From: Alkalimarinus coralli
Lineage (GTDB): Bacteria > Pseudomonadota > Gammaproteobacteria > Pseudomonadales > Oleiphilaceae
Direction of reading: 5' to 3'
DNA length: 64,000 nt
Assembly: GCF_023650515.1 (NCBI RefSeq)
Contig: NZ_CP096016.1
Span: 4,280,001-4,344,000 of the forward strand
The position numbers were made by a program, and so were the translations under genes. Of this stretch, positions 1 to 8,789 are shown piece by piece; positions within the stretch are counted from its first letter, which is position 1, and each line of letters opens with the position of its first letter. The notes beneath the pieces are model-generated. The model was not told where the DNA came from. It saw only the letters and a program-made list of their open reading frames with translations, and ran no database searches.

Positions 1-523
1 TTCCCTTCAGGTCGTAGTCATGATCCCAGTTCTGGGAGTGAAAGGTTTTACCTTTAAATTTATCCATTCCGTCGATTGAGGGGTAGCTGGGTATCGATAA
101 GCCCCCAGCGCCTGCAATCAAAACATCAGCGGAATATTGCCTGCCGCTGTCATCTTCTACTCGCCAATGGCCATTGTTGTCGTCCCAGCGAGCGCTATTT
201 ACCGCCGTTTTTAGCCTGACATGTGGCATGATTTTATACTGGTCGGCACAGTACTCCAGATAGGATCTGATCTCGTGTTGAGGCGCAAACATTCGCGTCC
301 AGTCAGGTTTTTGGGCAAAAGAAAATGAATATAGATGAGACGGCACATCGCAGGCGCAGCCGGGGTAGTGGTTAACTCGCCAGGTTCCGCCTACACCTGA
401 CTCTTTTTCAAATACAACAAAGTCTTCTTCACCGGATTGCTTTAATTGAATGGCCATCCCCAGCCCGGAAAATCCCGTACCGATGATAGCGATTTTATGG
501 TGCACAATTGATTGCTTACTCAT
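1..523 (-). CDS. Type I Baeyer-Villiger / flavin-containing monooxygenase, N-terminal part (runs off window)
   Basis: This open frame starts at an ATG (521-523) behind an AAGGA site and is cut by the window edge, so only about 174 N-terminal residues are visible. It begins with a Rossmann FAD motif (GTGFSG near residue 16), followed by GVGGTW and NHYPGCACD, typical of flavin monooxygenases. Near residue 160 it has FKGKTFHSQNWD, which fits the type I Baeyer-Villiger fingerprint FxGxxxHxxxW(P/D). Such enzymes use NADPH and O2 to turn ketones into esters or lactones. An alpha/beta hydrolase lies downstream of the next gene on the same strand and could cleave the product; that link is inference. 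The exact substrate cannot be told. Confidence 0.88.
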   Translation of the reverse strand, partial: MSKQSIVHHKIAIIGTGFSGLGMAIQLKQSGEEDFVVFEKESGVGGTWRVNHYPGCACDVPSHLYSFSFAQKPDWTRMFAPQHEIRSYLEYCADQYKIMPHVRLKTAVNSARWDDNNGHWRVEDDSGRQYSADVLIAGAGGLSIPSYPSIDGMDKFKGKTFHSQNWDHDYDLKG

Positions 524-597
524 AGTATATTCCTTCTGTGGTGGCTCCCGGCCAGTCCCGGTCGCAGCGGAAAGAGTGAGGTATCTGAACTCGTTTG

Positions 598-1467
598 TTA
601 ACTCATGGCGGCGTCTGCGGCTTGATACTCAGGGTCGTTATTGAGAACAGGCTTTAATAACTCTTCAAACTTCTCCAAGTGATGACGGTTATCATGATCC
701 CAAGGGTGAAATCCGGGTTTAAACCAGTCTAACCAGGCACCGACGCATTGGCGTTTTAGCCCTGGTTTTCCCCATAGAAAATTTACGCCTTTAATCCAGC
801 CTTTTACGTCGCGCATGCCGTTTTGGCGGCGCACATTTTCAATGTAAAAAGGATATTGCAATGCAAAGTAAATAGAGGTGGCCGTGACCAGCCAGAAGCA
901 ACGCAACAAATAGGCGTTAAGGTTGTTTCCCATCACATGCTGGTATACATCAAAGGCAACCGCTTTATGCTCGGTTTCTTCGTAGGCGTGCCAGCGCCAC
1001 ATGGCACTATAACGTTCGTCTGAACCATCCAGACTATCGGGATTGTTTAGCAATGAGTCTGCCAATAACCCGGTGAGGTGTTCCAAGCTGATGGTTGCGG
1101 CCAGCTGATGTTCAGGCGGAGCGACGCGCTGTGCGAAGTCTAGCAAGCGTTCTACAATTTTTTCTTGTGCTTTGGCTGGAGTACCTGATTGTTCCAGTAG
1201 TTTGTTGAGCTCGTCGTGCTCACGACCATGCATGGCCTCCTGGCCGATAAAGGCGCTCATGGATTTGAGCAAAGCCTTATCGGTTACCTGTTTACGGAAC
1301 AGACGAACGGATTTGATAAAAAAACGTTCGCCAACGGGCAGAAACAAGCTCATAGTGTTAAGGTACTGAGAGACATTCATCCCGTCTTTATGCCAATGAG
1401 TGACATTGTGGGCGGGCAGATTAAACCTGATATCTCTTAACGTTGGGCTGATAGAAATAGTCATCAT
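598..1467 (-). CDS. PF10118 family protein (predicted metal-dependent hydrolase), copy A
   Basis: A 289-residue soluble protein of the PF10118 type. It carries QEAMHGREH near residue 80, LEHLTG near 130 and an EETEHK motif near 165, an E/H pattern that looks like a carboxylate-histidine metal site of ferritin-like fold. The activity of this family is not established; the 'hydrolase' name is historical. The chosen ATG (1465-1467) follows AAGGAGA with good spacing; an upstream in-frame ATG at 1491 lacks a site and would lie inside the palindrome described at 1481-1508. A paralogue lies at 3436-4371. It is followed on the same strand by the monooxygenase, suggesting a shared transcript. Confidence 0.8.
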   Translation of the reverse strand: MMTISISPTLRDIRFNLPAHNVTHWHKDGMNVSQYLNTMSLFLPVGERFFIKSVRLFRKQVTDKALLKSMSAFIGQEAMHGREHDELNKLLEQSGTPAKAQEKIVERLLDFAQRVAPPEHQLAATISLEHLTGLLADSLLNNPDSLDGSDERYSAMWRWHAYEETEHKAVAFDVYQHVMGNNLNAYLLRCFWLVTATSIYFALQYPFYIENVRRQNGMRDVKGWIKGVNFLWGKPGLKRQCVGAWLDWFKPGFHPWDHDNRHHLEKFEELLKPVLNNDPEYQAADAAMS

Positions 1468-1480
1468 TATTCTCCTTTCT

Positions 1481-1508
1481 TTATGTGACATTAATTAATG
1501 TCACATAA
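1481..1508. promoter_or_regulatory. 28-bp perfect palindrome, likely operator
   Basis: Two 14-base arms, TTATGTGACATTAA and its exact reverse complement, meet with no spacer, 14 bases upstream of the PF10118 copy A start codon. The position, next to or overlapping the expected promoter, fits a repressor or activator site for a dimeric regulator. A half-site (AATGTCACATAA) recurs at 6390-6401 ahead of the ferredoxin reductase, which suggests co-regulation. Which protein binds is unknown; the AraC gene at 4608 is one candidate, although AraC proteins usually prefer direct repeats. Confidence 0.75.
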
Positions 1509-1593
1509 GTCAGAGGTGTTAGCAAGTGTCTATTACAATTAATTTCTAGTTAATTAGTCGTAATTCGATGTCGCATACTCCTTAAAATGGGGC

Positions 1594-2490
1594 TCACACG
1601 GAGTGATCAACTTGGGTAATAAACTGCTTGATCTGGCTGTTAAACAATGCCTGATGACTATGATGTGCCCAATGCTTGCCATCGATATAGTGGCGATGGA
1701 GCGTGTTGACATATTCATCATAAAACTCAAAAAGTTGCTCGGAGACGAATCGGTCCTGACGAGGGATTAATAGCTGTACCGGCACATCAATGCTCTTTGG
1801 TTCAGGAAGTTCGGGCGGATTGAGAGGGTTTTGACGGTAAAGGTTAAGCGTGTTGAGGCAGATACCTTCTACCTCTGACTGATTGGTATTCAGGTAGCTA
1901 TCGCCATGGTCGACACCATTGCTAGACAGTATCTTTTGCCAGATGGTTTTCCCGAATTGTCTGAATATAAACTCAGGTAGTACCGGAATATTGAATAGAT
2001 AGACGTACCATGAAAACAGCCCCTGTCTAAGGGCTTGGGCTATGCGTTTAGGGTTACCCGATAGGATATTTCGACGGGCCCAGTCCAGCATTAAGCGCAA
2101 GTGAGGGCCCGACATACTGGTATAGGATAAAACCCGGCGTGCGTAGCGGGCATCTGAAATAAATGACCAACCGATGACCGACCCCCAGTCGTGGCCAACA
2201 AGGTGAACCTGGCCCTGCGCGCCGACTGACGCGTTAATCACAGCCTCTATATCAGCCAGCAGGTGATTCATATGGTAGGCATTGCGACGAGCCGACCATG
2301 TGGATTGGCCTACGCCTCGCATATCAAAGGTAATGACTTGAAAATCCTGTTTAAGGGCATCAATTTGATGGTGCCAGCTGGCGTGGCTATCAGGGTAGCC
2401 GTGTAATAATACAATGCTGGGTTTTTGGCTATCGCCATGAACCTGTACATATAACTCAATGTCATCTCGTTGAACCGTTAATGCTTGCAT
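1594..2490 (-). CDS. Alpha/beta hydrolase, epoxide-hydrolase / haloalkane-dehalogenase-like
   Basis: A 298-residue cytoplasmic alpha/beta hydrolase. Visible motifs in order are the oxyanion HGYPDSHASW, DMRGVGQS, the nucleophile elbow VGHDWGS with aspartate where serine esterases have serine, and a C-terminal GKHWAHH that supplies the catalytic histidine. An aspartate nucleophile points to epoxide hydrolases or dehalogenases rather than serine esterases. The ATG at 2488-2490 has an AAGGGG site; the open frame extends further upstream into the M24 gene, but that part is out of frame with it and is a shadow. Only 13 bases separate it from the M24 gene, so the two are probably co-transcribed. Confidence 0.82.
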   Translation of the reverse strand: MQALTVQRDDIELYVQVHGDSQKPSIVLLHGYPDSHASWHHQIDALKQDFQVITFDMRGVGQSTWSARRNAYHMNHLLADIEAVINASVGAQGQVHLVGHDWGSVIGWSFISDARYARRVLSYTSMSGPHLRLMLDWARRNILSGNPKRIAQALRQGLFSWYVYLFNIPVLPEFIFRQFGKTIWQKILSSNGVDHGDSYLNTNQSEVEGICLNTLNLYRQNPLNPPELPEPKSIDVPVQLLIPRQDRFVSEQLFEFYDEYVNTLHRHYIDGKHWAHHSHQALFNSQIKQFITQVDHSV

Positions 2491-2503
2491 AATAAGCCCC
2501 TTG

Positions 2504-3358
2504 TTACGCTGCCACGGTTTTACTGTTTGGCTGAAGCGTGCTTGCCATGTGAGGTACGTTATCATCAAGCCAATAGGCGGTGTCTTCAGTGATAACGAGG
2601 ATTTCTTCCCACTTGGCACCAGTTTGCCCGTCTCTACTGGCCAAGTGCGGCTCGACGGCCCACGCGCCCGGTAGTGGAGGGTGGTCGGATTCTTTAAGGT
2701 CGTTCCATAGTGGCGAAGGCTGTCTGAATACCCCTTGTATAGCGCCAGGTACCAACCATTGAAGCTGGCGTGCGCTAAACCCGAAGATGGAAACGTTGTC
2801 ATAAAGCGAGGTGTGTGTTTTGGTCACCCGGTGCCCTAATACACGTCGTGGATAAATTTGATGGGCGTTACAAAAACCTGCGTCGGCGATCATGCGGTCG
2901 ACACCTTGGTAGACCTGCTTGAATGTTCGCTCTGCGAGAATTTCTTGCAGTATGTACTCACGAATCTGTAATAAGGTGGCTTTTATTTCTGTTAATACCG
3001 AGTGTTCGCACCCAAACGACAGGCTATAGCCTATATCGGCGGTATAGCCTGCGACTGTTGGGGCAACATCCAGAATGACCGGCATCCCGACCTCTAGTGT
3101 TCTATTGGTAGGGAAAAAGTGAAAATCCGACCAGAAGCCTGTAAACGCGGTACGGTCACCAAACCAGGCAAACGGTTTGTGCAGGTAGCTGTCTACTCCA
3201 CGTTCGTCCAGATAATCTTTAATCAATTGTGCTGCCTGTTTTTCTGTCATGCCGGGCACGAGCTGCTGCTCGACTGACTGTACGCTGTCATAAGCCAGCT
3301 TCTGCACCTCTTTAAATCGTTCCAGCTCATTTTCGGTAAAGTGATCAAGTTTCTGCAT
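2504..3358 (-). CDS. M24 family metallopeptidase-like protein (Xaa-Pro aminopeptidase fold)
   Basis: About 284 residues with the pita-bread fold signature of M24 enzymes: ILDVAP and TADIGYS give the two aspartate ligands, VLGHRVTK a histidine, WAVEPHL a glutamate, and a late EEILVITED segment the last acidic ligand. It lacks the N-terminal creatinase domain of long aminopeptidases P. Its substrate may not be a peptide in this lipid/ketone gene setting; that is inference. The ATG at 3356-3358 is preferred because GAGG lies 8 bases before it; an in-frame ATG at 3418 has no visible ribosome site. It sits between PF10118 copy B and the alpha/beta hydrolase on the same strand. Confidence 0.78.
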   Translation of the reverse strand: MQKLDHFTENELERFKEVQKLAYDSVQSVEQQLVPGMTEKQAAQLIKDYLDERGVDSYLHKPFAWFGDRTAFTGFWSDFHFFPTNRTLEVGMPVILDVAPTVAGYTADIGYSLSFGCEHSVLTEIKATLLQIREYILQEILAERTFKQVYQGVDRMIADAGFCNAHQIYPRRVLGHRVTKTHTSLYDNVSIFGFSARQLQWLVPGAIQGVFRQPSPLWNDLKESDHPPLPGAWAVEPHLASRDGQTGAKWEEILVITEDTAYWLDDNVPHMASTLQPNSKTVAA

Positions 3359-3435
3359 GGTAGTTACCTCGTTATCTAACAGGGCCAGCTCTTTAAATTC
3401 TGGCCAATGCTTGCCCATGTATTGGTTAACACGAG

Positions 3436-4371
3436 TCAGGCCGCGTTAATGGCAGCTGCTCGAAGTGCTGCTGGAGATTGGGCAAGATAGGCTTGGGCTT
3501 GCTCTGTACTGGCTTCAATGGCCGGGTTATAGCTCGGGCTAAAATATCGGGATGCTTGCCGGGCAAGCCACAGTAACGATGGAAGGTGGCCGCTTTTCGA
3601 TTTGCGCTGCCACTCGCGCCAAAAATACACACCGAACGCTTTAGGCCGTTTGGAAGCGATGCTGGAGTCCTGAGCCATTAAATGACTGGAACCTTTCACC
3701 CATAGCCCGATGACGACCGGGAAGGCAATAAGCATTTGCAGGTATCGCATGGGATAGTTGCCGCCCAGATGCTGATAGACGTCAAAGGCAACGCTACGGT
3801 GCTCTATTTCCTCCGACGCATGCCAGCGAAGTATGTCGAGAATGGTCGGGTCTGCGCCTTCATGATCCCATTGTGTGTTCTCTAATGCATACTTCCCCAG
3901 TACACAGGTAAAGTGTTCTACCGCAGCGATAAGGCCTAAACGTAATACCAGCCAGTCACGCTCCAGCTGTTTGGGCACTTTGCGGCCAAAAGGTTTGTCA
4001 TGCAGCACACTATCAAACAGCCACTCGACTTGTTTGATAAAACTGCCGACTTCCATCTCCTGGTTTTCCAAAAAGTTAGATATACCGCCAGTGTGTGCTT
4101 TGGCGTGCATCGCTTCTTGTTTAATAAAGCCTTTGACGTCCTGCTTTAACTTTTCATCGTCAATATAGGGCAGTGCTTTGTTATAGAGCCGGCAAAAGAA
4201 AAACTCTCCGGCGGGCAGTATGGTGTGAATTACGCTGATAAAATGGCTAGTGTACGGGTCATTTGGAATCCAGTGCAAAGGTGATGCGGAAAAATCAAAT
4301 GACACCTTGCGTTGAAGGAGTGCTGTATCAGTTTGGGAAACTTGATTAACAGATGGTGTTGGGGCGTTCAT
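3436..4371 (-). CDS. PF10118 family protein (predicted metal-dependent hydrolase), copy B
   Basis: A 311-residue paralogue of the protein at 598-1467. It keeps the same metal-site pattern: QEAMHAKAH near residue 90, VEHFT near 150 and SEEIEHRS near 185, followed by the shared AFDVYQH. The ATG at 4369-4371 follows GAGG; a GTG four codons upstream is less likely. It is the first gene of a minus-strand run with M24 and the alpha/beta hydrolase and is divergent from the AraC regulator at 4608, the usual position for a regulated target. Biochemical role of the family is unknown. Confidence 0.8.
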   Translation of the reverse strand: MNAPTPSVNQVSQTDTALLQRKVSFDFSASPLHWIPNDPYTSHFISVIHTILPAGEFFFCRLYNKALPYIDDEKLKQDVKGFIKQEAMHAKAHTGGISNFLENQEMEVGSFIKQVEWLFDSVLHDKPFGRKVPKQLERDWLVLRLGLIAAVEHFTCVLGKYALENTQWDHEGADPTILDILRWHASEEIEHRSVAFDVYQHLGGNYPMRYLQMLIAFPVVIGLWVKGSSHLMAQDSSIASKRPKAFGVYFWREWQRKSKSGHLPSLLWLARQASRYFSPSYNPAIEASTEQAQAYLAQSPAALRAAAINAA

Positions 4372-4607
4372 ACCTAACCTCACTTACGACACGTCTATTA
4401 ATGCGTGTATGTTGATACTCGAATACAGGCATTAATGCTTCTGGTTGTAATCTATTCTTAATCAACCAAATTGAATAAGCAGGTTAGTTATAGCCATTGG
4501 CTTGTCATTTTTGGCCTAAACTAAATAGTAGACATTTGTAGGCGTTGAATCTGACCGACCTTTAGTTGAAACTGAGCTAACTGAATAAGCTGTTATGCGA
4601 AGAATAT

Positions 4608-5633
4608 ATGTTTACGTTTAGCCCCCGAGATAGAGTATTTGATTTTCGTTATTTCCCGCCATTGATTGCAATGGCGAGAGAAGAGGGTGTCGATGTAGCG
4701 AGTTTATTGCGCGATACCCAAATACCGGAATCGGCACTTTGGGAAGAAAATTACAAAGTGTGTGTGCTGCAGCTTGAGGCTCTGATGTTGAATATTGTTG
4801 AGCTGTGCCGGCCTGGAATTGCCCTGGATTATGGCACGCGGTTAAACCTCAGTGCGTTTGGTATTGTTGGCTATGCTGCGTTAAGTAGTCCCACAGCGCG
4901 TGATGCATTGTCGATAGCGAACCAGTATATGCCGATCGTACTACCGTTGTTGGATATTAGAATAGAGGAGAAACAGGGACAGACGTTTATTGTGTTAGAG
5001 ATGACGTATCCGGTAAAAGCCGAGGTTGAAAAGGCGCTGTTGGAGGCAGCGTTGGCCAGCCTTTATACGATGGCAAAATTCGTGTTACTCGATAAAATGC
5101 CGACCGTTAAGCTGGAAGTAAAACACAACCTGGCGTCGTATCATCAGGCCTTTGTTGATCAGCCAAAACTGCAGCTGCGAGGAGGGCGCGAGTATAATCG
5201 TATTATCATCCCTTCTGATGTATTGGATGAACCACTGCCGCTGGCCAATCACGGCTCATTCAACATGAGTGTTAAGCAGTGTGACGAGCTTATGGAACAA
5301 CTTCCCGAGATGGATCGAAGCTTAAGTACCGGGATTCAACGTCGATTGCTTCATTTCAAAGGGGTGTCACATCCATCGCAGGAAGACATCGCCAAAGAGT
5401 TGTTTATGAGTGTTCGAACGCTGCATCGTTTGCTAAAGCGGGAAGGAACAAGTTTTCGCGAGATTTCAAACGAAACCATAACCTTAAGAGCCAGGCATAT
5501 GCTGGAGCAGGATACGCTTAGCATCAGCCAGATTGCTCAAGAGCTAGGATATAGCGATGCGGCGAATTTTACCCGGGCGTTTCGAACTCAGACCGGCATG
5601 GCACCCTCAGAATACCGGCAGTCAATGAGCTGA
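4608..5633 (+). CDS. AraC-family transcriptional regulator (arabinose-binding-like N-terminus, PF12625 type)
   Basis: A 341-residue regulator. Residues about 20-200 resemble the PF12625 ligand-binding domain found in OruR/ArgR-like AraC proteins, and residues about 240-340 form the double helix-turn-helix, with the QEDIAKELFMSVRTLHRLL helix pair and the AraC signature LGYSDAANFTRAFR near the end. It is divergent from PF10118 copy B with 236 bases between the start codons, so it probably controls that operon and perhaps the reductase at 6474. The ligand is unknown; relatives often respond to lipids or hydrocarbons, which would suit the neighbours. Confidence 0.9.
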   Translation: MFTFSPRDRVFDFRYFPPLIAMAREEGVDVASLLRDTQIPESALWEENYKVCVLQLEALMLNIVELCRPGIALDYGTRLNLSAFGIVGYAALSSPTARDALSIANQYMPIVLPLLDIRIEEKQGQTFIVLEMTYPVKAEVEKALLEAALASLYTMAKFVLLDKMPTVKLEVKHNLASYHQAFVDQPKLQLRGGREYNRIIIPSDVLDEPLPLANHGSFNMSVKQCDELMEQLPEMDRSLSTGIQRRLLHFKGVSHPSQEDIAKELFMSVRTLHRLLKREGTSFREISNETITLRARHMLEQDTLSISQIAQELGYSDAANFTRAFRTQTGMAPSEYRQSMS

Positions 5634-5663
5634 GCCGGTTTGCACTTTAAACCGAGCGAGAGG

Positions 5664-6233
5664 CTAGTGAGCAAGCTTGAGCGCTGTAATTGTTTTCTGA
5701 CGGTCTGGGTTCAGGCCAGCCTTTTCTAGCTGGTCAATATCAAAAAACCTTGTCGCATGAGCACGTACTGAGGGCTGGGCATGGGCAAGGATATCGAGCA
5801 TGGCGAGAGGGTGAGCTTTGCTGGTGTATTCAATAACCTGCAATGCGGTCTTCTTTTTTAGCCCTGCCAATACTTCTGCGGATAGCGCAGAATCCATGTT
5901 TACTGCCGAGTCTCCAATGTACTCAATAGGCAATCCGGCGGTGACGCCGAGGATTTGTTTGATTGTAAGTTTACTGGTAATTCTGGCAGCGATTGTGGGT
6001 TCGATATATTTCGGTGCAATTGAGTGCAAAATAAAATTCGGCACATATTTCATCATCATCGCCATTGATTCATACAGCTTGTTAAGGCCATCTTCTTCCC
6101 GCGTAATGACACTATCGACAAAGTGACGCAAGTGGTCCAGCTGTTGATGTGTAAACTCTGAGAGAAATTGAGGGGCCTCGCCCTCAGCCAGAGCATGAAA
6201 GTAATCCAAATTGTATTGATGTTGTTCGTTCAT
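5664..6233 (-). CDS. Conserved hypothetical protein, 189 residues
   Basis: I do not recognise this family. The protein is soluble, mostly helical by composition, with a run of methionines (ESMAMMMKYVP, residues about 55-65) and no transmembrane segment or metal motif. The ATG at 6231-6233 follows GATGAGGAAA, a good ribosome site. It is convergent with the AraC gene and divergent from the ferredoxin reductase, so it may belong to the same regulated locus. No function is proposed. Confidence 0.65.
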   Translation of the reverse strand: MNEQHQYNLDYFHALAEGEAPQFLSEFTHQQLDHLRHFVDSVITREEDGLNKLYESMAMMMKYVPNFILHSIAPKYIEPTIAARITSKLTIKQILGVTAGLPIEYIGDSAVNMDSALSAEVLAGLKKKTALQVIEYTSKAHPLAMLDILAHAQPSVRAHATRFFDIDQLEKAGLNPDRQKTITALKLAH

Positions 6234-6389
6234 TTTTTCCTCATCCTAATCTAAAAATTAATTACCTGAACGGCCTGTTAAGCAGTACCGTGCCGTTCAA
6301 TATTCTGTTGATACGGGTCACAAGCGAACGAAATAATGACTTGCAAAGGTTGATGTAACTATAATACATTTAATAATGAAACATCAAAC

Positions 6390-6401
6390 AATGTCACATA
6401 A
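6390..6401. promoter_or_regulatory. Half-site matching the 28-bp palindrome
   Basis: AATGTCACATAA here is identical to twelve bases of one arm of the palindrome at 1481-1508. It lies about 75 bases before the likely start codon of the ferredoxin reductase and 157 bases before the divergent hypothetical gene. The other arm is not present in recognisable form, so this may be a weak site or chance. Confidence 0.4.
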
Positions 6402-6473
6402 AAGTTGTTAGTAGTGTCTTCGGATATACCCAGCACGATGACGTATGCTTATTTGTTAGAACGAGATTCAACG

Positions 6474-7634
6474 ATGCCTGAAACAAAAAATATTGATACC
6501 ACCTACCATAGTCTAACGCTTTCAGAGGTACGCCCTCTCACCGCTGATAGTGTCATGCTGACCTTTAATGTTCCTCCTCATTTAGAGGCGCTATACCGGT
6601 TTGAGCCGGGTCAATACCTGACACTTAGAACAAACATTGAAGGCAAGCGGGTATCCCGTTGCTATTCCATTTGTTCGCCTATAGATTCGGGCGATATCAG
6701 TGTGGCCATTCGGCAAGTAGAGGGGGGCCAATTTTCATCTCACGCGGTGAATCACTTTGAAGCTGATGAAGAGATTGAAGTGATGCCGCCAATGGGCCAC
6801 TTTAAACTCTCACCCCGTCGTGATGGGGAGACGGTATTAATCAGTAAACTGTATGTAGGCATCGCAGGGGGGAGCGGGATTACTCCCATCATGTCGATGA
6901 TTACAACGGTGATGAAAAATGAGCCGAGCAGTCGTTTTGTTTTGTTTTATGCGAACCGGTCGGAGCAGAGCATGATGTTTCGGGATGAGCTAACGTCAAT
7001 GTTGGCGGCGTTTTCCGGGCGCTTTTTCTGTGTGCCGTTTTTCTCTGAGGGTGCAGAGAGTGAACAGCTGATACACCATGCCGTAGCCAGCACATTGAAT
7101 AATAATACCAGCAGTATCGCGTCAACCGACAGGCCGGGTATCCCCGTTCAGATTAAAACATTATTGCGCGAGCTACCTGATTTGAGTCGTGCCGACAGCT
7201 GGCATCTTTGCGGCCCCCAGGGAATGACAGATACCTTGCAGCAGGTTCTGATTGATAACGCGGTGAGTGCTGGCTGCATACAGCGGGAATTGTTTACAGC
7301 GGATACCCAAAAAAGCACCACCAACAAGTTAGATAAAAACACTCAGTCAGAAGCGGGTAGCCAAATAAAGGTTATATTTGAAGGAGAGTCGATAGAGTTT
7401 CGTCTGAGCCCAAAGGATGACTTTGTGCTTAATGAAGCCTTAAAAATCCGTGATGATTTACCTCACGCATGTCAATTTGGAGGATGTGGCACCTGTAAAG
7501 CAAAGATTGTAGAAGGCTCAGCAACCATGAGAGACAATATGGCATTGGAAGACGAAGAGGTGGAGGAGGGCTATATCTTGACCTGTCAGGCAACACCAAC
7601 CAGCCCTGTTTTGGCTATTAGCTTTGATGAATGA
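6474..7634 (+). CDS. Ferredoxin-NAD(P)H reductase with C-terminal 2Fe-2S domain (PaaE-like)
   Basis: A 386-residue electron-transfer protein. The N-terminal 110 residues hold the FAD-binding barrel (RCYSICSP), followed by the NAD(P)-binding domain (GGSGITPIMSM, then FYANRSEQSMMF and HLCGPQGM). The C-terminal plant-type ferredoxin domain has C333, C338, C341 and C371 in the CxxxxCxxC...C arrangement. The order matches PaaE and related hybrid reductases that feed electrons to diiron or Rieske oxygenases. Its partner may be one of the PF10118 proteins; this is inference. The ATG at 6474 is chosen by comparison with family length; in-frame starts at 6405 (TTG) and 6438 also exist and ribosome sites are weak for all. 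Confidence 0.85.
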   Translation: MPETKNIDTTYHSLTLSEVRPLTADSVMLTFNVPPHLEALYRFEPGQYLTLRTNIEGKRVSRCYSICSPIDSGDISVAIRQVEGGQFSSHAVNHFEADEEIEVMPPMGHFKLSPRRDGETVLISKLYVGIAGGSGITPIMSMITTVMKNEPSSRFVLFYANRSEQSMMFRDELTSMLAAFSGRFFCVPFFSEGAESEQLIHHAVASTLNNNTSSIASTDRPGIPVQIKTLLRELPDLSRADSWHLCGPQGMTDTLQQVLIDNAVSAGCIQRELFTADTQKSTTNKLDKNTQSEAGSQIKVIFEGESIEFRLSPKDDFVLNEALKIRDDLPHACQFGGCGTCKAKIVEGSATMRDNMALEDEEVEEGYILTCQATPTSPVLAISFDE

Positions 7635-7642
7635 ACCCGGTG

Positions 7643-7852
7643 CTACAGCCCCTCTGCCTGAGCGAGTGACACTGACTGGTTATACTCGCTGTAGAGCACC
7701 ACGAGCTGCCCATCTTTCAGCGCTTTTTTAACCAGATGCCGTCGGCTTTCTAGCGGTTCTTCGGTTTCGTTTAAGCCCCAATCTCGCATGCAGTATTCAT
7801 CAATGAGATTATTAACCGCTTCGTCGCTGAGCTGCTGGTAGGGGATTATCAT
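7643..7852 (-). CDS. yheU: YheU/UPF0270 family protein
   Basis: A 69-residue protein beginning IIPYQQLS, with the central LEN/NNLIDEY region and a C-terminal LVVLYSEYNQSV, which matches E. coli YheU in length and pattern. The biochemical role is unknown. It is convergent with the ferredoxin reductase, only 8 bases apart, and stands alone. Confidence 0.85.
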   Translation of the reverse strand: MIIPYQQLSDEAVNNLIDEYCMRDWGLNETEEPLESRRHLVKKALKDGQLVVLYSEYNQSVSLAQAEGL

Positions 7853-7926
7853 CAGGCTGACTGCTCTCTATCTGAATAAGCTATTGAATGCAGCCGCCAT
7901 TATAACCCCTTTACTGTTAAATTGAG

Positions 7927-8766
7927 TTAGCTAAAAAGCGGTTTAATCGGCAATAAAGGCTCGAAATCAGGGTCTGTCTTTTGCGCTTTTGCGCCGAAGC
8001 ACTTCATCATATCTTGTGGTCGGAACATGCCAGACTGCCAGGTTGCCATATACTTGAGGCTGTCAGCCACGCTATGGTCGCGGCTGTAGTTGATCATCTC
8101 TTTACAGCCAGCGACTGCCATTGGCGACTGCTTGGCAATTTGTTGGGCAACGTCCATGACCCCTTCCAGCATCGCCTCTTGTGAGGGGTAGATTTTGTTG
8201 ACTAAGCCGATCTCTTTGGCCTCCTGGGCATCAAACTTGCGGCCGGTATAGGCCAGTTCTCTCATAACGCCTTGGGGTATCAGGTGAGGCAGGCGTTGCA
8301 GTGTGCCGAGGTCAGCCGTCATGCCCAGCTGGGTTTCTTTAATGGTGAAAAACGTATCTTCGGTGCAGTAGCGACTGTCGCATGCGCTAACCATATCAAC
8401 GGCTCCACCAATACAGCCACCTTGAATAGCGGCTAAAACAGGAACCCTGACTTCTTCCAGTACATTAAAGGCTTGCTGTAGCTGAAGGACAGCTCTTCGC
8501 AGGTTTTCTGCCATGCGGGCCGGATCGCCATTCATCGGTATGCTGTTGGGGGTGGTGAAAACCGCCAGATCCATACCTGCCGAGAAATGTTTGCCGGTGG
8601 AAGAGATAACAATAACGCGAGCCTCAGCTTGCTGGTCTATTTCACTGATGGCAACAGGGAGTTCTTTCCAAAAGTCGATGTTCATCGAGTTTAATTCATT
8701 AGGGCGATTTAGCTTAACGTGCGCAATATGGTTTTCGATGCTGACTTCAAGGCTTTTGAAACTCAT
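7927..8766 (-). CDS. Crotonase-family Delta(3,5)-Delta(2,4)-dienoyl-CoA isomerase-like protein
   Basis: A 279-residue enoyl-CoA hydratase/isomerase family member. It has the oxyanion-hole segments SAGMDL and GGCIGGAVD. The acidic residues D124, E144 and D152 have spacings of 20 and 8, the same as D176, E196 and D204 of rat dienoyl-CoA isomerase (ECH1), and the surrounding sequence (ACDSRYC, LGTLQRLP) also fits that subgroup. This enzyme moves double bonds during beta-oxidation of odd-position unsaturated fatty acids. The ATG at 8764-8766 follows AGGAGA; the frame is open upstream but runs through the operators. It is divergent from a TetR gene that probably represses it. Confidence 0.87.
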   Translation of the reverse strand: MSFKSLEVSIENHIAHVKLNRPNELNSMNIDFWKELPVAISEIDQQAEARVIVISSTGKHFSAGMDLAVFTTPNSIPMNGDPARMAENLRRAVLQLQQAFNVLEEVRVPVLAAIQGGCIGGAVDMVSACDSRYCTEDTFFTIKETQLGMTADLGTLQRLPHLIPQGVMRELAYTGRKFDAQEAKEIGLVNKIYPSQEAMLEGVMDVAQQIAKQSPMAVAGCKEMINYSRDHSVADSLKYMATWQSGMFRPQDMMKCFGAKAQKTDPDFEPLLPIKPLFS

Positions 8767-8789
8767 TGGACTCTCCTGAATTTTTAAAA

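Noticed and set aside
2491-2802. N-terminal extension of the alpha/beta hydrolase frame
   Set aside because: It overlaps the M24 coding sequence in another frame, and a ribosome site and family start are at 2490.
5634-5660. Hairpin CGGTTT/AAACCG between araC and the 189-residue gene
   Set aside because: The stem is only six bases and no T tract follows, so a terminator call is not supported.
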